This document shows positions 1 to 8,743 of a stretch of 64,000 nucleotides of DNA, in pieces. The position numbers were made by a program, and so were the translations under genes. Location of the stretch: NCBI GenBank assembly GCA_963731745.1, contig CAVSWT010000015.1, forward strand, positions 62,001 to 126,000, read 5' to 3'. This DNA comes from CAVSWT01 sp963731745 (lineage in GTDB: Bacteria; Bacteroidota; Ignavibacteria; Ignavibacteriales; Ignavibacteriaceae). Every line of letters begins with the position of its first letter. Position 1 is the first letter of the stretch. Under the pieces are notes generated by a model. That model did not search any database, was not told the origin of the DNA, and saw nothing but the letters and a program-made list of their open reading frames with translations.

Positions 1-698
1 AAAATAAAATGATCTACATATTCAATCAGCGCCGCTTCTATATTTCCAGGATAATTAAAACTTTTAATAATATCATTCGCATTTTCTTTTGCTTTAGCTT
101 CTGTCTGAAATCTTGAATGCGGTTCAATCTCCTCAAAGTTCCCCATCCTTACGGCAATGCTGTCTCTATATTTAATATCCGGCGGGTAATTAAGAATTTT
201 ATTTGAATAAATATTGTTTAATATATTTTTAGACAATGAAAAAAATTTGTTAAGACTAAAACCGTTCGGGGAAATTAAATTCTTTTCTTGCAGACGCAAA
301 TTCTTTAAAGTTGTAAATGACTGCGAAGAAAGAAAAGATGGATTTTTTTCATTGCTTCCGTTTTCAACAATGGCGCTGTCAATTGCTCTTAATAAAAAAG
401 AATTATACTTATTTATTGAATCAATATCATTTGTATTTTGATTTGCGTTTACAAAAACCGGATAGACAGTTGACTCAGCTTCCTTTATTTCCGCACGGTA
501 AACATTCGGATCTTTTAATATTGGGAAGCTGAAAGAAGCAATTAAGTCATCATGTATCCATATTGAACCAACATTTACCTCGGACTCAATTGATTCACCT
601 TTAGGAAACATGAGTACAATTAATAGAACTGTAATTAGAACAATTGTAAATCTAACTCTTTCGCTGGTTTTGAAATTTGTTTTATTTTTCTTCGGCAT
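1..698 (-). CDS. PgpH/YqfF-like 7TM-HD phosphohydrolase, N-terminal part only (runs off the left edge)
   Basis: Open reading frame without a stop from the ATG at 696-698 to the window edge, about 232 residues visible. A positively charged N-terminus (MPKKNKTNFKTSERVRF) is followed by a hydrophobic segment near residues 17-32 and then an extracytoplasmic region. That region carries the pattern G-IWIHDDLIASFSFPI-KD-Y-E followed by TVYPVF, which is characteristic of the 7TMR-HDED sensor domain of this family. Family members such as Listeria PgpH hydrolyse cyclic di-AMP through a C-terminal HD domain, which lies outside the window, so activity cannot be judged here. The start lies inside the 3' end of the upstream HAD gene (17-bp overlap), indicating co-translation. 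Confidence 0.75.
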   Translation of the reverse strand, partial: MPKKNKTNFKTSERVRFTIVLITVLLIVLMFPKGESIESEVNVGSIWIHDDLIASFSFPILKDPNVYRAEIKEAESTVYPVFVNANQNTNDIDSINKYNSFLLRAIDSAIVENGSNEKNPSFLSSQSFTTLKNLRLQEKNLISPNGFSLNKFFSLSKNILNNIYSNKILNYPPDIKYRDSIAVRMGNFEEIEPHSRFQTEAKAKENANDIIKSFNYPGNIEAALIEYVDHFI

Positions 699-1548
699 AC
701 ATTTCCTTTTTTGCCTTTAAAACCATTTCCAAAAACTCTGCAGTTCCATCTTCGTTATTACTGCGCTTAGTAATAATATTGGCTAAACTTTTTATCTCAG
801 GCACAGCATTGGAAAGCGCAACCTTTAATGCTCTTGTATTGAATAAACTTAAATCATTATACCAATCACCAATAACAGCGCTATTTTCTTCCTTTACCTT
901 TAAGTATTTCAGAAGTCTTAACGCACCTTTTCCTTTTGATGTATTTTTTTTTCTTATATGAAGATAATAAACTTCTTCATAAGTATTAGATTTAAAATAT
1001 GAAGCGGAAATTCCAAAAGTATATGGGAAATTCATTTTCTCTTTAACAAACCGGATCGAATCTTTATTATCGCCCGCAAACACAACTTCAAGTGTTTGAT
1101 TTAAATAATTATCATATGAATTTACTTCTTCATAATTAGCACCAAATTTATCCATTATCATAGGTATAACGGAATTTGTTTCCGTATAATAAATAGCATC
1201 CGCATGGCATAAAGCAATGTGCATCAAATATTCTTCAGCAAACCTTAAAGCTTTTTTGACATATTTTTCTTTGATAAAAGATTCATGTATAACTTTTCCT
1301 TCGGGATAACTTTTAATGATGCATCCATCTAATGAAACTAACGGGGTATCGATTTCAAGCTCTTCAGCATATTTGATTAGTGCCGAATGGAGTCTTCCGC
1401 TGGCAAAAGTAAAATGAACTCCGAATTTTTTTAGTTCCTTAACAAGCTCTTTTGTCTCTTGTCCAATTTCGCCTTCTTTAGATAAAAGCGTTCCGTCTAA
1501 ATCAAAAAAAATGACATCAATGTTACCGAGTCTATTATTTGTATCCAT
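682..1548 (-). CDS. Cof-type HAD-IIB sugar-phosphatase-like hydrolase
   Basis: 288 residues, a normal length for the Cof/YbiV-type HAD family. Motif I is FFDLDGT with nucleophile D16 and acid/base D18; motif II is the FASGR segment with S50; a conserved Lys lies near 205-207; motif IV is GDWYNDLSLF with D228 and D232. The cap region lies between motifs II and III, as expected for class IIB. The family dephosphorylates sugar phosphates, flavin mononucleotide or similar small molecules in the cytoplasm; the substrate cannot be read from the sequence. Five bases separate it from the upstream symporter gene and it overlaps the downstream PgpH-like gene, so all three probably share one transcript. 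Confidence 0.85.
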   Translation of the reverse strand: MDTNNRLGNIDVIFFDLDGTLLSKEGEIGQETKELVKELKKFGVHFTFASGRLHSALIKYAEELEIDTPLVSLDGCIIKSYPEGKVIHESFIKEKYVKKALRFAEEYLMHIALCHADAIYYTETNSVIPMIMDKFGANYEEVNSYDNYLNQTLEVVFAGDNKDSIRFVKEKMNFPYTFGISASYFKSNTYEEVYYLHIRKKNTSKGKGALRLLKYLKVKEENSAVIGDWYNDLSLFNTRALKVALSNAVPEIKSLANIITKRSNNEDGTAEFLEMVLKAKKEMYAEEK

Positions 1549-1553
1549 ATCGG

Positions 1554-3302
1554 TTATTTAATTACTGTCTTCCAGCCAAGTTCAGATAAATTTTTATAAA
1601 TAACAATTATTGAAATTACAGCAATAACAAAACAAATTATTGCCGATTTAAAATCAGAAAAAATTACACTTCCGATTCCCAACAGCATTGAATATACTAA
1701 TGCAACTCCAAATAACCAGTTCAAAAACATTCTGAAAAATCCTACATCACTTTTAACTTCAGGCAATTTTGAAGAAATCTTTTTCCACAACACTCCGCCG
1801 GGGTGAATCTTTCTATAGAAAGAAAATAGGACATCTTCATCAGTTGGCTTGGTTAAAAAGGTAACGATAACCCAAACGATAGTGGTTGCTGAAACAAGAT
1901 AAAATAAAGTTGTCGGGAATGCTATCCCAAAGTATTTCAAAAATGGAAGTACTATAAAAGGAGTTATCATGGCAGAAATTTCCGACCAGGCATTTATTCG
2001 CCACCAAAACCATCTTAGAATTAAAACCAATCCAACTCCAGCACCGGCTTCCATAATAAATTCCCACGCGCCGGAAATTCTATTAATAAATAAAGTAACA
2101 ACAATAGATATTAACATTAAAATAATTGTAAATGCACGAGAGATTAAAACATAATGTGTTTCTTTTTCCTTAGGCTTAACAAATCTTCTGTAAAAATCAT
2201 TCATGATGTAAGATGAACCCCAATTAAGCTGTGTAGCAATTGTGCTCATATAAGCGGCAAAAAAGGCAGCTACCAGCAATCCTTTTAAACCTATGGGAAG
2301 AAAATCATTCATTGCATAAATGTATCCCATTCCTTTTTCATTGGCTCCTAAATTGGGATATATTATTAATGAAGAAATTCCAACCAAAACCCAAGGCCAT
2401 GGCCTTATTGCATAATGCATAATTTGAAAAAACAATGTAGCAAACAGAGAATGTTTTTCGTCTTTTGCCGACATCATTCTTTGTGCTACGTAACCGCCGC
2501 CGCCGGGCTCTGCGCCTGGATACCATGATGCCCACCAAATAATTCCTACATAAGCAAGAAATGAAGCAACGCTTAAAGCAAACGCCCCGGCAACTGAGCC
2601 CGCATCGGAAATTTTGGGGAAGAAATCAAAAACAAAATTCGGAAGTTTTTCCTGCATTCCTGTTATTCCACCAACTTGAGGAGAATTAACAACAAGCACT
2701 GCAAGAATAATTGTGCCTGTCATAGCTAAAACAAATTGAAATGCATCTGTAACAACAACTCCCCATAAACCGGATAACGCAGAATAAAAAGCTACAAGCA
2801 GCATGCATCCAAATACGTAATACAGTACTTGAGATTCCGGAACATTAAACATTCCCACAAGAATGGAAATCATCGCTTTATTTACCCATCCCATGATAAC
2901 TAGATTCATAAAAAATCCCAGGTAAATTGCTCTGAAGCCTCTTAAAAATCTTGCAGGTTTTCCTGAATATCTAATTTCAGCAAATTCAACTTCAGTCATT
3001 ATGCCTGCTCTTCTCCAAAGCTTAGCGAAGAAGAAAACAGTTAACAGTCCGCCGAAAGCAAAATTCCACCACACCCAGTTACCGGCAACTCCATTTTTTG
3101 CTACAAGCTCAGTTACAGCTAGAGGTGTATCTGCGGCAAATGTTGTTGCAACCATTGATAAACCGGCAAGATACCAGGGTAAGTTTCTGCCGGATAGAAA
3201 AAATTCATCTGTGCTTTTACCGGCTCTTTTGGAATAATATAATGCTATGCTTATGGAAAAAATGAAGTAAGCTACAATAATTAGATAATCAAGCAGTTCC
3301 AA
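1554..3302 (-). CDS. Sodium:solute symporter (SSS/SLC5 family)
   Basis: 582 residues with about 13-14 hydrophobic helices. The N-terminal region has the SSS pattern: a Tyr/Ser-rich first helix, then DEFFLSGRNLPWYLAGLSMV and TTFAADTPLAVTELV. A large periplasmic loop contains a Gly/Pro-rich stretch (WYPGAEPGGGGYVAQRMMS) seen in many Bacteroidota SSS proteins. Members couple Na+ entry to uptake of sugars, carboxylates or amino acids; the substrate is not predictable here. It is the first gene of the operon with the HAD phosphatase and the PgpH-like gene, which might suggest sugar-phosphate handling after uptake, but that is inference. The 120 bases upstream are AT-rich and presumably hold the promoter. 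Confidence 0.88.
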   Translation of the reverse strand: MELLDYLIIVAYFIFSISIALYYSKRAGKSTDEFFLSGRNLPWYLAGLSMVATTFAADTPLAVTELVAKNGVAGNWVWWNFAFGGLLTVFFFAKLWRRAGIMTEVEFAEIRYSGKPARFLRGFRAIYLGFFMNLVIMGWVNKAMISILVGMFNVPESQVLYYVFGCMLLVAFYSALSGLWGVVVTDAFQFVLAMTGTIILAVLVVNSPQVGGITGMQEKLPNFVFDFFPKISDAGSVAGAFALSVASFLAYVGIIWWASWYPGAEPGGGGYVAQRMMSAKDEKHSLFATLFFQIMHYAIRPWPWVLVGISSLIIYPNLGANEKGMGYIYAMNDFLPIGLKGLLVAAFFAAYMSTIATQLNWGSSYIMNDFYRRFVKPKEKETHYVLISRAFTIILMLISIVVTLFINRISGAWEFIMEAGAGVGLVLILRWFWWRINAWSEISAMITPFIVLPFLKYFGIAFPTTLFYLVSATTIVWVIVTFLTKPTDEDVLFSFYRKIHPGGVLWKKISSKLPEVKSDVGFFRMFLNWLFGVALVYSMLLGIGSVIFSDFKSAIICFVIAVISIIVIYKNLSELGWKTVIK

Positions 3303-3424
3303 ATTTACCTCGCAAAATAATGTAAGGAATGATTTAAAATATTGGTGTATAATTTAGTAAAATTTTAGGTTTGATGAGATAGTTTAACAAATTGCTAAGC
3401 ATAAATTTATAAAGATAATATTCT

Positions 3425-4084
3425 TTAAGGAATTTTTGCATATGCACGTACGGGAAATGTTCCGACACCCTTAAATTTGGGAGGGACAGCATAAAACTTA
3501 AATCCATTTAATGGTAGTTGATTTAGATTTGTTAAATGTTCTACAATCAGGATTTCATTTTTTAATAGAATTGAATGCACAGGCCTTCTGTTAGTTCGGG
3601 TATCATCAATATTGTGCGAGTCAATCCCAACAAGTTTTACATGGTTATCCTTTAAATAGTTTGCTGCGTCTTCAGTTATGAATGGATGATTTTCAAAATA
3701 TAAATCACTTCTCCAATGTTTGCTCCAATCAGTATTTACAAGTACTGCTTTACCTTCCACTTCTATATTTTCAAAATATTTTTTATCAATAGCTAATCCA
3801 TTTTTCTTGTAATCGAATTTTACAACTACAGAATCTAACTCAACAAACTTTTCAAGATTTGTTTCGCTTAAATCTTTTCCATTTTCATATCGGTGAAAAG
3901 GACAATCAATGTATGTCCCGGTGTTTGCAACCATTTCAATTTTTCCAATTTGAAATTCTGTTCCTTCCTCATAAAACTCGCGGGATTTTTTTCTTGATAA
4001 AAAATCACATATAACTGGCGCGGGAAGTCCTTTGTAAGTTATTAGTCCATTTTCAATTGTGTGGCTTAAATCTATTAGTTTCAT
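3425..4084 (-). CDS. Cyclase/kynurenine-formamidase-like hydrolase (PF04199 type)
   Basis: 219 residues, standard for the cyclase/KynB family of metal-dependent amidases. It begins LIDLSHTIENG, the typical family start, and contains the equivalent of the HxGTHxDxPxH metal motif. Here that motif reads NTGTYIDCPFHRY at residues 54-66, so the first two histidines are replaced by Asn and Tyr while Asp60 and His64 remain. A later segment VGIDSHNIDDT matches the conserved C-terminal half. The family opens N-formylkynurenine or cyclic amides, but the altered ligands argue against assuming kynurenine formamidase activity. It is monocistronic and divergent from the decayed permease that begins 119 bases away. 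Such Asn/Tyr variants also occur in other bacteria. Confidence 0.78.
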   Translation of the reverse strand: MKLIDLSHTIENGLITYKGLPAPVICDFLSRKKSREFYEEGTEFQIGKIEMVANTGTYIDCPFHRYENGKDLSETNLEKFVELDSVVVKFDYKKNGLAIDKKYFENIEVEGKAVLVNTDWSKHWRSDLYFENHPFITEDAANYLKDNHVKLVGIDSHNIDDTRTNRRPVHSILLKNEILIVEHLTNLNQLPLNGFKFYAVPPKFKGVGTFPVRAYAKIP

Positions 4085-4203
4085 TTACTCATATAAAATG
4101 TTTTTTTCAAAATTACTCAAAAGTATTCTAAAGCTTAAGAGTCTATCAAAATTTATTTTTATATTTTGACAATTCATTCAAAAATTATTTTTAAAATATT
4201 TAA

Positions 4204-5554
4204 TTGCTTAACAACATTTCCAATTCAAAATTAGAACGCGGCTTAGGTTTAAAAGAGGCTACTGCCTTAAACATGATTGACATGGTAGGCATCGGGCCAT
4301 TCATTGTCTTGCCTATAGTTATTCAGGAAATGAACGGGCCGCAATGTATGCTTGCCTGGATTTTAGGTGCTGTTTTATCTTTAATGGATGGCGCTGTTTG
4401 GGCTGAGCTTGGCGCCGCTATGCCGGCCGCAGGCGGGAGTTATGTTTTCTTAAAGGAAATTTATGGACCTAAATCCTGGGGAAAATTATTTTCGTTTCTG
4501 TTAATTTGGCAGACAATTTTTCAAGCGCCATTGGTTATTGCTTCCGGTTCAATCGGTTTCTCACAATACTTTACCTTTTTATTACCAATAGGTCCACTTG
4601 GACAAAAAATTATTTCAGGGCATTTTAATTATCCTAATTGTTATTCTGCTTTATAGAAAAATAGAAACCATAGGAAAAATTTCTTTATTCTTATGGGTCG
4701 GAGTGATAGCAACAATTTTGTGGCTGATATTTGGCGGCATCACTCATTTTAATCCGAAGATCGCTTTTGATTTTCCTACCAAATGCATTTGATTTTAATT
4801 TTATCTTTTTTGTGGGACTCGGCAGCGCTTCGGTTCAAACGATTTATACTTATCTTGGATATTATAACATCAGCAACCTTGGTTCTGAATTAAAGGATCC
4901 TGAAAAAAATATTCCTAAAAGTATTTTCATCAGCATTATAGGAATTGCAATACTTTATCTTGCCATGCAGTTAAGCGTGCTGGGAGTTGTTCCCTGGCGA
5001 GAAGCAATGCACTCACAATTTATAGTGAGTACTTTCGTACAGTATATTTATGGTTCTAAAGCGGCAATTGTTGTAACAGTTTTAATATTGTGGATTGCAT
5101 TTTCATCTTTGTTTTCAGCTACGCTTGGTTATACCAGAATTCCATACGCTGCAGCAGTTGACGGTTCTTTCTTTAAATTATTTTCACATACTCATGCAAA
5201 AAAACATTTTCCGGATTATTCATTATTAATTCTCGGAGCGATTGCTTTTATTTTCAGCTTGTTGTTTAAACTTAAGGAAGTAATAAGCGCGATTTTAGCA
5301 ATGAGAATTATAGTTCAATTTATAGGGCAAGCAGTGGGTATTATAATTTTACGAAAGAAAAAACCTTCGTCATTTTTTCCTTTAAAATGTGGTTGTATCC
5401 TCTGCCCGCATTAATAGCAATTTTGATGTGGATAGGATTATTCCTTTCAACTGGAACTTATTTTGCTGTTGGAGGAGTTGTCGTAATGTTAATTGGAGCA
5501 ATCGCTTTTCTGATTAGAGCCTACATTAAAAAAGATTGGCCGTTTGGTAAATAA
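4204..5554 (+). pseudogene. APC-superfamily amino-acid permease broken by three frameshifts
   Basis: Read across frames, the segment encodes one continuous APC transporter of about 450 residues. The pieces are: LERGLGLKEATALNMIDMVG to QKIISG (frame of 4204), GILIILIVILLYRKIETIGK to FDFPT (frame shift near 4617-4625), NAFDFNFIFFVGLGSASVQT to ILRKKK (shift near 4778-4790), and FKMWLYPLPALIAILMWIGL to KKDWPFGK ending at the stop 5552-5554 (shift near 5372-5386). Shift directions are +1, +1 and -1, so they do not cancel. No ATG precedes the conserved N-terminus; only a TTG at 4204 is available, with no convincing ribosome binding site. It is therefore probably non-functional unless the assembly is wrong. 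Substrate class: amino acids or amines. Confidence 0.82.
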
Positions 5555-5613
5555 TAATATTCAATTATAAATAGATGAAAAAAAATAACCATAAAAGTAT
5601 CTTTCTTCGTAGT

Positions 5614-5967
5614 TTAATATTTACGCTGACGGATTGATTTGGTATTATAAACGGTTAAATTCATTTCGAATGTTAAATTTTTGTTACATAAAAGCTTATG
5701 GATAATCTTCCCTGGTTGTTCGGGAGTATATTTTTCTAGTCGAAGAAAAATTACTCCAGCAGATGGCTTTAAACCATAATTAAAAATAAGCTCCCCATAA
5801 TCCCTATCGAATGTAACAATAAGTCTTTTCTCCTTAACTGCAATTTCCAAGACTTGTTTATCCGAAATACTTTTGTCATCTTCTCCAATTGCTTTAATAT
5901 CATATCCAAAATCCCTTAATACTTTTATACTTGCCAAAGGGATATTTTCATCTGCAAGTAATTTCAT
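5614..5967 (-). CDS. DUF5615 PIN-like toxin of a DUF433/DUF5615 pair
   Basis: 117 residues starting MKLLADENIP, the hallmark start of the DUF5615 PIN-like family, with acidic residues D7 and E8. Later come the conserved GYDIKAIGEDDKSISDKQVL segment and VTFDRDYGELIF, whose Asp residues would form the remaining acidic nuclease centre. The C-terminus TVYNTKSIRQR is also typical. PIN-like proteins are predicted Mg2+-dependent RNases; activity of DUF5615 itself is predicted from fold and gene pairing. The start codon directly abuts the stop codon of the upstream DUF433 gene with no spacer, the usual antitoxin-toxin order. Appears intact. Confidence 0.85.
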   Translation of the reverse strand: MKLLADENIPLASIKVLRDFGYDIKAIGEDDKSISDKQVLEIAVKEKRLIVTFDRDYGELIFNYGLKPSAGVIFLRLEKYTPEQPGKIIHKLLCNKNLTFEMNLTVYNTKSIRQRKY

Positions 5968-6207
5968 TTAGGCAGATTTTTTATTTTGTATAAAAAGTAG
6001 TCCATCTTGCATACATTCATGAACATAAGAAAAAACGGCTTTTAAACTAACTTTTGTTAGGCGTGGAAAATTATCCAAAATTTGCTGTTCGCTCCAGCCC
6101 TGAGCAAGCAAGGAAATAATATAGTCAACTGCAATTCGGGTTCCTTTTATGGTGGGTTTACCAAGCAGCACTTCTTTATCAGAAACAATATATTTTTTCC
6201 AATCCAT
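5968..6207 (-). CDS. DUF433 antitoxin
   Basis: 79 residues with the DUF433 signature: WKKYIVSDKEVLLGKPTIKG, then TRIAVDYIISLLAQGWSEQQ, then ILDNFPRLT. The family has a winged-helix-like fold related to VapB-type DNA binders and is repeatedly found just upstream of DUF5615 PIN-like genes, as here. Its inferred role is to neutralise the downstream toxin and repress the shared promoter located in the roughly 110 bases between this gene and the recQ stop. Length is normal and no damage is visible. Confidence 0.85.
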   Translation of the reverse strand: MDWKKYIVSDKEVLLGKPTIKGTRIAVDYIISLLAQGWSEQQILDNFPRLTKVSLKAVFSYVHECMQDGLLFIQNKKSA

Positions 6208-6320
6208 TTTATACCTTTTTAATTTAATTCATCTTTCATCATTAACAAAATAGCTTAATTAAAAATAACAAATAATAAATTTACTATCAGCATAAAAACT
6301 GGTGACATTGATTGTGGATT

Positions 6321-8474
6321 TCAAATATTATCATTCAAATAGATAATTCTTAAAATGTGTAAATCTTCATAAGAAACTTCGCCCTTAAATTTTTCATGAA
6401 TTGTTTTCAGTGATACTGTCCCTTCGTTTTTAAATGCTTTGAATACGTTCTCTTGAACTTCCGGTGAAACAATTATCCGTTCACGCAACCCATCAATTCT
6501 TATTTTATTTCCTTCGTTAGCATACCTTGCAAGGTGAGTTATAATTGTTTGTTCTTTAACATTATAAATCTCAGCAAGCTTCTCTACTGAAATTCCTTTA
6601 TTAAAAGATTCAGCTGTTATGAAATGCTTTGGTTTATCAAACTTTCTTCTTTTTAAATTAACAGATTCGCTTTTCCCTTTAATATTTTTTCTAGAACAAT
6701 AATCTTTTATTAAAGAAATAAAAATATCACCAAAACTTTCAAGCTTTTTACTGCCTACTCCGCTTATCTGCAAAAGGCCGCTTTCATTAACGGGATATTC
6801 TTTTGCCATTTCGACTAAAGTCTTATCTGAAAAAATCACATAAGGTGGAACATTTTTTAAATCCGCTAATTCTTTTCTCTTCTTTCTTAATATCTCAAAC
6901 AATTCTTCATCGTAGTTTTCGTCAGCTTTTTTAAGTTTCTTTTTTGAAATCTTCGGTTCATGTACAACGCCGAATACTTTTTCATTTTTTAATAAAACAT
7001 CATATGCTTTTTCAGTCAGCTTTAGGCTGCCGAATTCAATTTCTCTTATTAGAAGTTCTTTACTTACAAATTGATGAGCGAATGTATGCCATTGTTTTTT
7101 ATTAAACTCCTGCCCGATTGAATAAACCGATAATTTCTGATGATTATTGGAAAATATTCTTTCAGAATTTGCACCAATTAACACATCGATAATATAATTT
7201 GCTCCGAAAATTTCGCCTGTTCTTTTTACAGTTGATAAAAATTTTTGTGCGGGAATTGTAATATCAACCATATCTTTTTCGAGGGTTAAACAATTATCGC
7301 ACATGCTGCAGTTAGCAACTTTATAACTTTCGCCAAAATAATTAATCAACGGATGACGCCTGCACATTTCGGACTCAGCGTATCTAACCATCGCATTTAA
7401 ATGAGCTTTTGCCGAAAGCCTTTCCATCTCATCTTCTTTCTGATCAATGAAATAATTTATTTTTGCAATATCAGCATAGCTGAAAAGCAGCAGACAATCG
7501 GCTCGCAAACCGTCTCTTCCGGATCTTCCTATTTCCTGGTAATAAGATTCAAGATTTTTAGGAAGATCATGATGCAGCACAAATCTTACATTAGATTTAT
7601 TAATTCCCATTCCGAATGCTATTGTAGCTATTATAATCTGAACTTCATCTTTAATAAATAATTCCTGGTTTGCATTTCTTTCTTCATCGGATAAGCCTGC
7701 GTGATAAGGCTTGGTTGAAAATCCCATTGAGGATAAATTATCATGAAGGTCGTCCACTTGCTTTCTTGAAAAGCAATAAATTATTCCTGATTGATTTGCA
7801 TGTGCTTTTAAAAAATCAACTACCTGTTCAAATGGATTTCTTTTGGGAATTACTTGAAGAAATAAATTTTCACGGTTAAAGCTGGCAACAAATTTTTTCG
7901 GTTTAATTAAATTTAAGTTTTTAATTATGTCATCCTGCACGCGAGGAGTAGCAGTAGCGGTCAATCCAATACATACGGCAGAAGGATTTTTCTTTCTAAA
8001 TATTCCAAGCTGTCTGTATTCCTTCCTGAAATCGTGTCCCCATTCTGAAATGCAATGAGCTTCATCCACCGTAATGCAATCAAGCTTAACACTTTTTATT
8101 AAATTTAATATTTCATCTTTTGCTAAAGATTCCGGTGCGATATAAAGAAGCTTTGCTTTTCCGCTTATAACATTTTCAAAATTATATTGATAATCTTCGG
8201 GTGAAAGTGAGCTGTTTAATAATGATGCGTTTACCCCAAGCTGCCTAAGCTGTTCCACCTGGTCTTTCATTAAAGAGATGAGAGGGGAAATTACAATTGT
8301 TAGTCCTTCAAAAATTAATGCGGGAATTTGATAGCAGATTGATTTTCCCCCGCCAGTCGGCATTATTACAAGCGTATCATTTTTATTTATTACATTTTCA
8401 ATTATATCCTGCTGTAAAGGCCTATATGAATCATAGCCGAAAACATCTTTTAAAATTTGTTTTGGTTTAACCAT
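6321..8474 (-). CDS. recQ: ATP-dependent DNA helicase RecQ
   Basis: 717 residues. Superfamily 2 helicase core: Q-motif region FGYDSYRPLQQDII, Walker A MPTGGGKS at 38-45, DEAH box at 137-140, SAT-like motif LTATATPRV, and motif VI QEIGRSGRDG. The RecQ zinc-binding segment follows (Cys in ESEMCRRHP and NCSMCDNC), then a winged-helix RQC region, an HRDC domain around residues 540-615, and a C-terminal HTH-like region (SVEKLAEIYNVKEQTIITHL) common in Bacteroidota RecQ. It unwinds DNA 3'-5' in recombination and fork repair. No neighbour on the same strand is close enough for an operon. Confidence 0.95.
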   Translation of the reverse strand: MVKPKQILKDVFGYDSYRPLQQDIIENVINKNDTLVIMPTGGGKSICYQIPALIFEGLTIVISPLISLMKDQVEQLRQLGVNASLLNSSLSPEDYQYNFENVISGKAKLLYIAPESLAKDEILNLIKSVKLDCITVDEAHCISEWGHDFRKEYRQLGIFRKKNPSAVCIGLTATATPRVQDDIIKNLNLIKPKKFVASFNRENLFLQVIPKRNPFEQVVDFLKAHANQSGIIYCFSRKQVDDLHDNLSSMGFSTKPYHAGLSDEERNANQELFIKDEVQIIIATIAFGMGINKSNVRFVLHHDLPKNLESYYQEIGRSGRDGLRADCLLLFSYADIAKINYFIDQKEDEMERLSAKAHLNAMVRYAESEMCRRHPLINYFGESYKVANCSMCDNCLTLEKDMVDITIPAQKFLSTVKRTGEIFGANYIIDVLIGANSERIFSNNHQKLSVYSIGQEFNKKQWHTFAHQFVSKELLIREIEFGSLKLTEKAYDVLLKNEKVFGVVHEPKISKKKLKKADENYDEELFEILRKKRKELADLKNVPPYVIFSDKTLVEMAKEYPVNESGLLQISGVGSKKLESFGDIFISLIKDYCSRKNIKGKSESVNLKRRKFDKPKHFITAESFNKGISVEKLAEIYNVKEQTIITHLARYANEGNKIRIDGLRERIIVSPEVQENVFKAFKNEGTVSLKTIHEKFKGEVSYEDLHILRIIYLNDNI

Positions 8475-8597
8475 GCGAGATTAAGGATGAAGTTTTAAAA
8501 TAGTTGAAATTGAAATTATAGATTCACATTCAACAAATCGTTAATTCAAAATTGATGAGTCGGAATAATTTTAACTTGTCGCCAATTACTTTCAGTC

Positions 8598-8671
8598 TTC
8601 GACAAGCTCAGCCTGACATTGTAAATGCAAACAAGTTCTAAAAAACCCATCGTCATATTTAGCTTGTCGAA
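8598..8671. repeat. Degenerate inverted repeat of the CTGAGCTTGTCGAA type
   Basis: Left arm TTCGACAAGCTCAGCCTGAC at 8598-8617; right arm GTCATATTTAGCTTGTCGAA at 8652-8671, whose reverse complement is TTCGACAAGCTAAATATGAC. The arms share 11 leading bases and the final GAC. This resembles the interspersed GTCATTCTGAGCTTGTCGAA repeats seen in many Bacteroidota and Chlorobi genomes. It lies in the 269-base gap between recQ and valS, which otherwise holds no gene. Confidence 0.6.
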
Positions 8672-8743
8672 ATGTGACTTTAACCGTTTTAATTTGTTTC
8701 TTTAACCTGAGTTGAAAAAAAATTATTCTATTAAAATATGTTT

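Noticed and set aside
4598..4792. Separate small membrane protein of 64 residues
   Set aside because: Its sequence is the middle part of the APC permease in another frame, so it is a fragment of the broken gene.
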